Shown: piece after piece, positions 1 to 4,987 of the stretch
Layout: every line of letters starts with the position of its first letter
How positions within the stretch are numbered: the stretch's first letter is position 1
Source: Deltaproteobacteria bacterium
Lineage (GTDB): Bacteria > Desulfobacterota > Syntrophobacteria > BM002
Reading direction: 5' to 3'
Assembly: GCA_020350905.1 (NCBI GenBank)
Contig: CP070843.1
Location: 2,788,685-2,795,619 of the forward strand
Length of the DNA stretch: 6,935 bases
The notes under the pieces: model-generated
Databases searched by the model: none
The model's input: the letters and a program-made list of their open reading frames with translations, nothing else
What the model was told of the DNA's origin: nothing
Made by a program: the position numbers and the translations under genes

Positions 1-436
1 GACGTTTGAGTAAACGCTCTCTGGTGTCGTCGCGAAGGGTGCCAATGCGTTTTACTTTCTTTGCATCTTCCAGGCTGTTAATTGTTATGCCTGAACCCTT
101 TTTGGCCACAAGAATATCCCTTTTTGTAGCTAACGGACCTATCCATTTAAACTGATCATGGCGTACGTCTGTATGTGTCATGCCAAACAATACAACATTT
201 TCCTTCTCTAGAGCCATTTGGTAAGCTCTTGCCCATGGATAAACCTTGATTTCCTCATGGGATCCAACCCTTCTCTGAATTTCTCTTACTGTGTCAACAG
301 AAGGGCCAACCAGTACGCCGTTATCTACATAGTTCAAGGGCGGCAGATTTTCTGTCAAAATAGTAAGTTCTGCCGGCAGTGCAGGTTGAACAGAAGCGAG
401 AAACACTGATATCATTAATATAAATAGCTTTTTCAT
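1..436 (-). CDS. ABC transporter substrate-binding protein, SBP_bac_3 type, 5' part only
   Basis: The frame is open from an ATG at 434-436 to the left edge, about 145 codons, so the C-terminal part is missing. It starts with a classic signal peptide: MKKLF, a hydrophobic stretch and an Ala-rich cleavage site (PALPA, about residue 22). The mature start, LTILTENLPPLNYVDNG, matches the beginning of lobe 1 in periplasmic binding proteins of the polar amino-acid (SBP_bac_3) fold. Further family landmarks are GPSVDTVREIQRRVG, a YPWARAYQMAL segment and the FKWIGPLA stretch. Such proteins normally bind a small solute in the periplasm and hand it to an ABC permease; some relatives are stand-alone sensors. 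A good ribosome binding site (GGGGAG, 443-448) lies 6 nt before the ATG. The substrate cannot be told from this part, and no permease or ATPase gene is visible. Family confident, ligand unknown. Confidence 0.85.
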   Translation of the reverse strand, partial: MKKLFILMISVFLASVQPALPAELTILTENLPPLNYVDNGVLVGPSVDTVREIQRRVGSHEEIKVYPWARAYQMALEKENVVLFGMTHTDVRHDQFKWIGPLATKRDILVAKKGSGITINSLEDAKKVKRIGTLRDDTRERLLKR

Positions 437-467
437 GATAGACTCCCCTTTCATTGTTACTCTCACA

Positions 468-485
468 GAGGGAGAAAAGTCCCTC
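468..485. promoter_or_regulatory. Perfect 6-bp hairpin in the leader of the binding-protein gene
   Basis: GAGGGA (468-473) and TCCCTC (480-485) are perfectly complementary across a 6-nt loop. The hairpin begins about 30 bp upstream of the start codon of the minus-strand binding-protein gene, so it would fall in the 5' untranslated RNA or act as an operator. There is no T-tract directly after it on the minus strand, so a simple terminator is unlikely. A regulatory role is inference from position only. Confidence 0.3.
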
Positions 486-626
486 ATCAGCTTCATACCG
501 ACACCTTCGGGAATCCTCTTTTCATTGCTGCCTCCGGAGAGATGAAGCCAATGGTTACGGTGAGTGATCCTGAGGCTCAGTCGGAACAGTGCAGAAGTGA
601 AGTGTATTTTTTCGAGAATGAGATGG

Positions 627-654
627 AACGTGAAATATCAACTATTCTCACGTT
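627..654. promoter_or_regulatory. 7-bp inverted repeat AACGTGA / TCACGTT
   Basis: AACGTGA (627-633) and TCACGTT (648-654) are perfect inverted copies separated by 14 nt, with AT-rich DNA between them. A second dyad, GAGAAT (614-619) with ATTCTC (644-649), overlaps the same right arm, so two alternative pairings are possible. The site lies 190-220 bp upstream of the binding-protein start and just left of the transposon end. It could be a regulator binding site; the sequence alone does not show which regulator. Confidence 0.25.
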
Positions 655-684
655 AATGCAACCAGATGGTTCATGTCAATCTAC

Positions 685-710
685 AAATAAGGGACGCCCT
701 TGACTAATTA
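685..710. repeat. Left inverted end of the transposase unit
   Basis: This is the 26-nt left arm, matching the reverse complement of 1737-1762 except at position 690 (A against G). Its core GGG-ACG-CCC (691-699) can fold into a tiny 3-bp hairpin with a 3-nt loop, a shape expected for DNA recognised by a single-strand-specific Y1 transposase. The inner part carries TTGACT, which may serve as a -35 box for the transposase gene. A partial copy of the core (atagggac, 741-748) recurs next to the ribosome binding site. Confidence 0.8.
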
Positions 711-728
711 TACTTATAGTGACATAAC
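700..728 (+). promoter_or_regulatory. Candidate sigma-70 promoter for the transposase, -35 inside the left end
   Basis: TTGACT (700-705, 5 of 6 to consensus) is followed after exactly 17 bp by CATAAC (723-728, 4 of 6). Transcription would start about 20 bp before the transposase start codon. The -35 box is part of the inverted end itself. The -10 is weak and a better-looking TATATT at 729-734 is too far away (23 bp), so this is a prediction from spacing only. Confidence 0.4.
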
Positions 729-756
729 TATATTACTCACATAGGGACGGAGGTAA

Positions 757-1743
757 ATGATGACAAGACAAGCTAGGTTGGATGCTCCAGGCACCTTACA
801 CCATGTTATTGTGAGGGGCATTGAACAAAGAAAGATCGTAGATGATTTTCATGATAGAAAAGATTTTATTTCTCGCATGGGAAAGATCGCCTCGGAAACA
901 GGAACCCCAGTCTATGCCTGGGCACTAATGACTAACCATGCGCATATCCTTTTGCGTAGCGGCCCGTCGGGTTTGTCCAGGTATATGCTACGTTTTTTGT
1001 CCGGCTATGCTGGATCCTATAACCGACGTCACCGCAGGCATGGGCACCTTTTTCAAAATCGTTATAAATCAATCGTATGTGAAGAAGACCGCTATTTTAG
1101 GGAACTGGTCAGATATATTCATCTGAATCCATTGCGCGCGAAGCTGGTCGAATCTCTTGCCCAGTTGGACCGATATCTCTGGTGTGGGCATGCGGTGTTA
1201 ATGGGAAAAATAAAAAACGACTGGCAGGACCGAGACTATGTACTTAAGTGGTTTGGGGCAAAGAAGCGTGAGGCCAAAAGGGCTTATCGTCAGTTTGTCA
1301 GAGAAGGAATTGAGCAGGGACATCGTTCTGATTTGGTAGGGGGTGGTCTAATAAGATCCCAGGGTGGCTGGTCAGCTGTAAAAGCGATGCGGCGGCGTGG
1401 AGTGCGGGAAAAGTCAGATGAGCGGATTCTAGGCAGTGGGGAATTTGTAGAGCAGCTTATCCGACAATCAGATCAATCAAGAAAAGAGCACTTTTCCGCC
1501 TTTCAGCTTTCTCAAAAGGCATCAGCCTTGGTTGGCCAAGTCTGTAAAGAGCAAAATATTAGGGTAGATACGCTTAAATCGGGAAGCAGGCGTCGGAATG
1601 TTTCCATGGTCAGGGCACAATTGGCTCAGAAACTCGTAGAAGGATTGGGGCTTTCACTCGCTGAAACAGGTCGCCATATAGGTGTGTCACCTTCGGCAGT
1701 TGCCAAATCCCTCAGTCGGCTAGACAAAAATAAGTTTAATTAG
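757..1743 (+). CDS. REP-associated tyrosine (Y1/HUH) transposase with DnaA-like C-terminal helix-turn-helix
   Basis: The 328-aa protein begins with the Transposase_17/Y1 fold: TLHHVIVRG near residue 13, then ALMTNHAHILL with the metal-binding HUH pair H61 and H63, then GHLFQNRYKS and RELVRYIHLNP. Tyr120 of RYIHLNP is the likely nucleophile, with Tyr113 as the alternative. Such enzymes cut and rejoin single-stranded DNA through a 5'-phosphotyrosine link. After about residue 255 the chain (VCKEQNI, LKSGSRRR, LSLAETGRHIGVSPSAVAKSL) resembles DnaA domain IV, a double-stranded DNA-binding helix-turn-helix, a fusion seen in larger members of this family. GGAGG (749-753) precedes two adjacent ATG codons, so initiation at 757 or 760 is possible. 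The TAG stop lies inside the right inverted end. The frame is intact, with no sign of decay. It is convergent with gcvH. Confidence 0.9.
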   Translation: MMTRQARLDAPGTLHHVIVRGIEQRKIVDDFHDRKDFISRMGKIASETGTPVYAWALMTNHAHILLRSGPSGLSRYMLRFLSGYAGSYNRRHRRHGHLFQNRYKSIVCEEDRYFRELVRYIHLNPLRAKLVESLAQLDRYLWCGHAVLMGKIKNDWQDRDYVLKWFGAKKREAKRAYRQFVREGIEQGHRSDLVGGGLIRSQGGWSAVKAMRRRGVREKSDERILGSGEFVEQLIRQSDQSRKEHFSAFQLSQKASALVGQVCKEQNIRVDTLKSGSRRRNVSMVRAQLAQKLVEGLGLSLAETGRHIGVSPSAVAKSLSRLDKNKFN

Positions 1744-1762
1744 TCAAGGGCGTCCCCTATTT
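1737..1762. repeat. Right inverted end of the transposase unit
   Basis: This is the inverted partner of 685-710, with one mismatch over 26 nt. Its inner edge overlaps the last codons of the transposase: the TAG stop at 1741-1743 is part of the repeat. Its core is GGG-CGT-CCC (1748-1756). The following 45 bp before gcvH hold only a weak AT-rich dyad (ATCTAA 1765-1770 with TTAGAT 1794-1799) that might help end transcription from either side. Confidence 0.8.
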
Positions 1763-1807
1763 ATATCTAAATAAACCTAGAATTTTTCTATCTTTAGATG
1801 CTTTGCT

Positions 1808-2197
1808 CTAACCTTCATCGGCGCCTGCTACAAATAAATCGTAGTCAGGTTTGCTCATGAGTTCGTCAAGTTCCGTGACGTCTTTGATTGCTAAGACGAC
1901 TATCCAACCCTTGCCATAGGTGTCTTGGTTTATCAGATCAGGAGCGTCTTCAAGCTCCTCATTGACTTTGAGAACGTGGCCTGATATGGGCGCAGGGAGT
2001 TCTACACTTGCTTTGCCGGATTCCACTGCCGCGAAGTTGTCCCCCCTGGTTACTTCATCGCCGACCTCTGGGAGTTCCACATAAATGATGGTGCCGAGAG
2101 CCTCGGCGGCAAAATCGGAGATTCCTACCTGTGCACCTTCTCCGTTGGTCTGCACCCAGACGTGATCTTGACTGATTTTCAAAGCCCCGTTTGTCAT
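1808..2197 (-). CDS. gcvH: Glycine cleavage system H protein (lipoyl carrier)
   Basis: The 129-aa product has the full H-protein length and pattern: HVWVQ near residue 12, VGISDFAAEALGTIIYVELPEVGDEV at 24-49, the lipoylation site ESGKA with Lys62, then PAPISGHVLKVNEELEDAPDLIN and YGKGWIVV. The lipoyl arm on Lys62 carries the aminomethyl group from the P protein to the T protein and is re-oxidised by dihydrolipoyl dehydrogenase in the cytoplasm. The start at 2197 is chosen because AGGAGG (2202-2207) lies just before it; an ATG at 2272 would add 25 unconserved residues and run into the upstream repeat. The residues around the lysine (ESGKASVELP) differ from the common ESVKA-SD-YSP form, so a special-purpose H-like lipoate carrier remains possible. 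lipB lies upstream on the same strand. Genes for P and T proteins are not in the window. Confidence 0.92.
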   Translation of the reverse strand: MTNGALKISQDHVWVQTNGEGAQVGISDFAAEALGTIIYVELPEVGDEVTRGDNFAAVESGKASVELPAPISGHVLKVNEELEDAPDLINQDTYGKGWIVVLAIKDVTELDELMSKPDYDLFVAGADEG

Positions 2198-2201
2198 CTC
2201 G

Positions 2202-2207
2202 CCTCCT
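2202..2207 (-). promoter_or_regulatory. Ribosome binding site of gcvH
   Basis: AGGAGG on the minus strand, 4 nt before the ATG at 2195-2197. It settles the start of gcvH against the longer open frame beginning at 2272, whose ATG has no such site. Confidence 0.8.
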
Positions 2208-2242
2208 CTCGCAGTGTTATTTCCGGGTGTGTAGCATTTATT

Positions 2243-2298
2243 GTGGGAGTGGCTTTCCAGCCACGACCTCAAAATCGCGGCTGGAAAGCCGCTCGCAC
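2243..2298. repeat. REP-like palindromic pair (BIME-like) between lipB and gcvH
   Basis: Two 24-nt copies lie head to head (2243-2266 and 2275-2298) around an 8-nt spacer; 21 of 24 positions agree. Each copy is itself a hairpin with a 6-bp stem and 4-nt loop: stem 2249-2254/2259-2264 (GTGGCT with AGCCAC) and stem 2277-2282/2287-2292 (GCGGCT with AGCCGC). Two of the three differences between the copies are the two halves of one base pair, so pairing is kept in both. The pair can also form one long cruciform. It lies within the probable lipB-gcvH transcript, where it may affect mRNA stability or termination. Its sequence is unlike the ends of the nearby Y1 transposase unit. Confidence 0.8.
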
Positions 2299-2316
2299 GG
2301 TCAAAGACAGAAGCTG

Positions 2317-3027
2317 TTAAACCATAATCTGAGTCAGCTCAGCCGGAACTCTCCCGAAGACTTCGGCAGGCGAAACCTCTCGCCACTGGGCGGGAAAGAG
2401 CTCGGCAAATCTTCTCATCACCGTATCGCCGACTTCCATCATCCTCGGTGCCTTTCCCAAAAGACGTGCCATTGATGTCACTTGCACATGTTGAAGCTCG
2501 CAGGGGTTAATGTGGCAATAGTGATCCAGGTTGGGAGAGACATTCAGAGCAAAACCGTGAAAGCTAACCCATCGTTTCACTGCAACTCCGAGGGCAGCAA
2601 CTTTACGGTCTTCGACCCAGACACCACGGTGTTGCGACTGCCGCCCAGCGGGGATGTCAAAGTCGGCCAGGGTCGAGATTATGGTTTCTTCGAGCAAATC
2701 GACGAACTGGCGGACTCCAATGTTCCGTTCGGTCAGACCGATCAGCGGGTAGCCCACCAACTGCCCGGGGCCATGGTAGGTGACATCTCCTCCCCTTTCA
2801 ACCTGATATACTTTTATCCCCTGAGAAGCAAGCTGTTCGGAAGTGGACAAAATGTTGTTCGTACTTCCACGTCGACCCAAGGTGATTACCGGCTCGTGCT
2901 CTACCAGGAGCAGGGTGTCGGGGATGCTCTGCCCCTGGCGGAGCTTGACCAGTTCACGCTGTAGGTCCAAAACCTCGAGGTACCGGGCCTGCCCAAGATT
3001 TACGATCCAGCCATCACCGTTCGTCAT
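2317..3027 (-). CDS. lipB: Octanoyl-[acyl-carrier-protein]:protein N-octanoyltransferase
   Basis: The enzyme moves an octanoyl group from acyl-carrier protein to the acceptor lysine of lipoyl proteins such as the H protein, the first step of lipoate assembly, in the cytoplasm. Counting from the ATG at 3027 (236 aa), LVEHEPVITLGRRG lies at 41-54, the RGGDVTYHGPGQLVGYP motif with His85 at 78-94, RKVAALGV with catalytic Lys142, SFHGFALNV at 155-163 and INPCEL with catalytic Cys176. All key residues are present and the length is normal. The frame continues upstream to an ATG at 3066, but that start has no ribosome binding site and adds 13 unconserved residues; the start at 3027 has a modest purine-rich site (GAAGCGAG). 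It lies upstream of gcvH on the same strand with 119 bp between, holding a REP-like pair. No lipoyl synthase gene is in view. Confidence 0.93.
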   Translation of the reverse strand: MTNGDGWIVNLGQARYLEVLDLQRELVKLRQGQSIPDTLLLVEHEPVITLGRRGSTNNILSTSEQLASQGIKVYQVERGGDVTYHGPGQLVGYPLIGLTERNIGVRQFVDLLEETIISTLADFDIPAGRQSQHRGVWVEDRKVAALGVAVKRWVSFHGFALNVSPNLDHYCHINPCELQHVQVTSMARLLGKAPRMMEVGDTVMRRFAELFPAQWREVSPAEVFGRVPAELTQIMV

Positions 3028-3093
3028 TAATTCATCTCGCTTCATTTGCAGAACTGCATGGAGCATGGAGTTAAAATCATTTAAGTCGCAAGT

Positions 3094-3131
3094 GCAGATT
3101 GTATCTAATTGCGGATTTAGAATGTGGGGAT
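3094..3131. repeat. Degenerate heptamer array upstream of lipB
   Basis: Copies of a GCGGATT-like heptamer follow one another: gcagatt (3094), a 3-nt slip, tctaatt (3104), gcggatt (3111), tagaatg (3118) and tggggat (3125). The consensus is the same as in the arrays at 4791-4888 and 6111-6271. It lies 70-100 bp before the lipB start codon. Confidence 0.55.
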
Positions 3132-3147
3132 CGTAAACCGAATTTAC

Positions 3148-3243
3148 GCCTTTACTCTATGCCCTCTGCTCTATGCCAGTGGTTCCCCGTGTCTAGTGCT
3201 CAGTGCTCAATAGATTTCTGTCTGCTGCCAGCTGTCCGCTGCC
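3148..3243. repeat. Heptamer-repeat spacer between lpdA and lipB, ending at the lpdA stop
   Basis: The gap is built from 7-bp units of a type different from the GGATT kind. ctctatg occurs at 3155 and again at 3169, with ccctctg between them at 3162. agtgctc is perfectly doubled at 3195 and 3202. tgctgcc (3223), agctgtc (3230) and cgctgcc (3237) then run directly to the stop codon of the dehydrogenase gene. A 2-nt phase slip lies near 3190. I see no gene or terminator here. Confidence 0.6.
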
Positions 3244-4641
3244 TCAAAGTCCCAGATCCAACTTATGAATCGATACCCCCCTTACGTCTTCCACCGCCTC
3301 CCACAAGGCCTCGGCCACCGTAGGATGAGCCTGTATGGTCTTGGACATCTCCTTGAGGGTTACCCCCTTGGTTACCGCCACGCTGGATGCGGCAATCAAT
3401 GTGCTGGCATCCGGTCCGATGATATGGATGCCGATTAGTTGCTCATCCTTTTTCCTTGCAATTACTTTGACAAAGCCATCAATTTCACCAATGGCGTGGG
3501 ATTTACCGAGGGCTCGAAAAGGAAAAGAGCCCTCGAGGTACGCAATGGATCGCTCCTCGCATTGCTGGGCAGTAAGTCCAACGCTGGCGACCTCCGGACT
3601 GGTAAATATGGCTACAGGAACAGCGTCTTCGTCGACCTTCGCTTCCTGCTCGCCCAATCCATGCTCCACGGCAACGATTCCCTGATGGGAGGCAAAGTGA
3701 GCCAGTTCCTGCTTACCCGTAACATCGCCGATGGCGTAAACCCCCTCCATATTTGTCTGGCAGTGTTGATTCACCTGGATGTAGCCGTTTTTCAAGTTGA
3801 GGCCAAGCCGCTTCAAGCCGATGCCGTGAGAAACGGGTGATCGGCCCACAGTAACGAGGACCATTTCCGTCTCTATCTGTTTACCTGACTGCAGTGTTAC
3901 TTCCACCCCAGCCGCAGTATGGGCGGCAGAGACAGGGGGGTCTCCCAGATGAAGCTTTACTTTTCGTTTCTTGAGCGCTCGAACCAGTCCTCTGTTGACG
4001 TCCCGATCGAGGCCCTTTATGGGCTCTTTGCTGCGCTTTGTCATGTGAATAGTAGAGCCGAGGGCGCTGAAAAGAAGGGCGAACTCACAGCCAGAGACAC
4101 CGCCGCCGACAATAAAGAGGCTCTTGGGAATTTGCTTCGATTCCAGCATACTTCGGGTATTCAGTACCTTCTGGTGATCCCAGGGAAGCAAATCGAGGGC
4201 GAGAGGTTGAGAACCGGTAGCAATAATGAGTTGTTTTCCGCGAATGGTCTGCTTACCCTGATTCGTGGTTGTCACCTCGACCTCACCAGGTCCCTTGACG
4301 TACCCTTCCCCCATGATCAGGTTGACCTTGTGTTGAGCGAATAGCCGTTCAACCCCTTCTCGAAGCTCTGCAACGATCCCCTGGTTGCGGCTGACAATCT
4401 TGTCCAGGTGCGCGAGGGGGCGGTGGCAACTCAGTCCAAATGTTTCGGCCTTGCGCATCTGCTCGAAAAGCACGGCGGATGTGTACATGGCCTTGGTAGG
4501 AATGCAACCCCAGTTAAGGCAGGTGCCGCCAACCAGCTCTTTTTCAATAATGCAGACCTTGGCTTCCAGTTGAGCGGCTCGAATGGCGGCGACATAACCT
4601 CCAGGGCCGGCCCCCAGGATCACCGTGTCATAGTGAGACAT
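3244..4641 (-). CDS. lpdA: Dihydrolipoyl dehydrogenase-like flavoprotein disulfide reductase (E3/L protein)
   Basis: The 465-aa protein has the complete order of the family. FAD motif GAGPGGYVAA lies at 10-19, the redox disulfide GGTCLNWGCIPTK gives Cys41 and Cys46, ATGS is at 141-144, the nucleotide-binding GGGVSG at 179-184, the second FAD contact YAIGDVTG at 302-309, and the C-terminal His439-Pro440 with Glu444 forms the catalytic acid-base pair. It would re-oxidise the dihydrolipoyl group of GcvH, passing electrons by FAD to a pyridine nucleotide. Unusually, the end of the second strand of the nucleotide fold reads MTKRSKEP: Lys202-Arg203 replace the acidic residue that normally holds the NAD ribose, suggesting possible NADP use. 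AAAGG (4649-4653) lies 7 nt before the ATG. Lipoyl genes follow on the same strand. A related disulfide reductase with another substrate is possible but less likely. Confidence 0.9.
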   Translation of the reverse strand: MSHYDTVILGAGPGGYVAAIRAAQLEAKVCIIEKELVGGTCLNWGCIPTKAMYTSAVLFEQMRKAETFGLSCHRPLAHLDKIVSRNQGIVAELREGVERLFAQHKVNLIMGEGYVKGPGEVEVTTTNQGKQTIRGKQLIIATGSQPLALDLLPWDHQKVLNTRSMLESKQIPKSLFIVGGGVSGCEFALLFSALGSTIHMTKRSKEPIKGLDRDVNRGLVRALKKRKVKLHLGDPPVSAAHTAAGVEVTLQSGKQIETEMVLVTVGRSPVSHGIGLKRLGLNLKNGYIQVNQHCQTNMEGVYAIGDVTGKQELAHFASHQGIVAVEHGLGEQEAKVDEDAVPVAIFTSPEVASVGLTAQQCEERSIAYLEGSFPFRALGKSHAIGEIDGFVKVIARKKDEQLIGIHIIGPDASTLIAASSVAVTKGVTLKEMSKTIQAHPTVAEALWEAVEDVRGVSIHKLDLGL

Positions 4642-4790
4642 GGAGTTACCTTTAAGAAAATGGATTCACGCCTGTCATCGAAGGAAGTTAAAGGCTTCTC
4701 GCAATTCAGATCCGCAGGGCGCGGGAAGAGTTCGATGGCAGTGCCCGCCAAGAATGCTCGGGGAGTACTGGAGCGACTCGATTGCGATTT

Positions 4791-4825
4791 TGGGAATGCG
4801 GAATGAGGATTTGGGACTTTGAATT
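4791..4825 (+). repeat. Heptamer array, GGATT-type orientation
   Basis: Five consecutive 7-bp units start at 4791, 4798, 4805, 4812 and 4819; examples are tgggaat, gcggaat and gaggatt. The period is exactly seven with no slip. It is the left half of a head-to-head arrangement with the AAATC-type array at 4854. Confidence 0.6.
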
Positions 4826-4853
4826 GAGTTTCTAGTTTGTAAGTTATTCTTTT

Positions 4854-4888
4854 CAATCCAAAATCAGAAATCAGAAATCCGAAATTAC
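4854..4888 (-). repeat. Heptamer array, AAATC-type orientation
   Basis: Five 7-bp units start at 4854, 4861, 4868, 4875 and 4882. aaatcag is perfectly doubled at 4861 and 4868 and followed by aaatccg. Read on the minus strand it gives the same GGATTT-like unit as the array at 4791, so the two face each other across about 28 bp. Confidence 0.65.
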
Positions 4889-4987
4889 CCTTGCTCCATT
4901 ACTCCTATAACGGGTTAAAATGACAAACACCCCAAATCCCCTCCGCGGGGCAGATCAAAGCCACGTTCTCCGTACATGGAGTTTTTG

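Larger units (their letters stand above)
437..684. other. Gene-free leader between the binding-protein gene and the transposon
   Basis: About 250 bp without a convincing gene on either strand. It is the 5' flank of the minus-strand binding-protein gene and should carry its promoter, though I could not pick out a convincing -35/-10 pair. Two dyad symmetries are listed separately (468-485 and 627-654). A small perfect palindrome, ctccggag, and an 11-nt dyad at 570-580 (CTGAG-g-CTCAG) are also present. Confidence 0.5.
685..1762 (+). mobile_element. IS200/REP-type transposable unit with one transposase gene and 26-bp inverted ends
   Basis: A single Y1 (HUH) transposase gene is enclosed by two nearly identical inverted ends at 685-710 and 1737-1762 (25 of 26 positions match). 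No other gene is inside, and no flanking target duplication is evident, which fits enzymes that move single-stranded DNA. The unit lies between the leader of the binding-protein gene and the 3' end of gcvH and breaks no recognisable gene. The ends could be the mobile termini, or a pair of REP-like repeats around a resident RAYT gene; the sequence does not separate these options. Confidence 0.7.
4642..4987. other. Gene-free gap upstream of lpdA
   Basis: About 345 bp between the DUF362 stop and the dehydrogenase start. The short open frames here have no ribosome binding site or recognisable product. The recognisable contents are two heptamer arrays of opposite orientation (4791-4825 and 4854-4888, listed separately) and, next to lpdA, its ribosome binding site. 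The promoter, if separate, should lie here; I could not identify it with confidence. Confidence 0.5.

Noticed and set aside
1744..1807. Bidirectional terminator between transposase and gcvH
   Set aside because: Only a 6-bp AT-rich dyad with a loop of more than 20 nt is visible, too weak to call.
2482..2964. 160-codon open frame on the plus strand
   Set aside because: It is antisense to lipB, whose catalytic motifs are complete; it has no ribosome binding site and no recognisable protein pattern.
4620..4856. 78-codon minus-strand open frame ahead of lpdA
   Set aside because: It overlaps the start of lpdA and reads through a heptamer array; there is no family pattern and no ribosome binding site.
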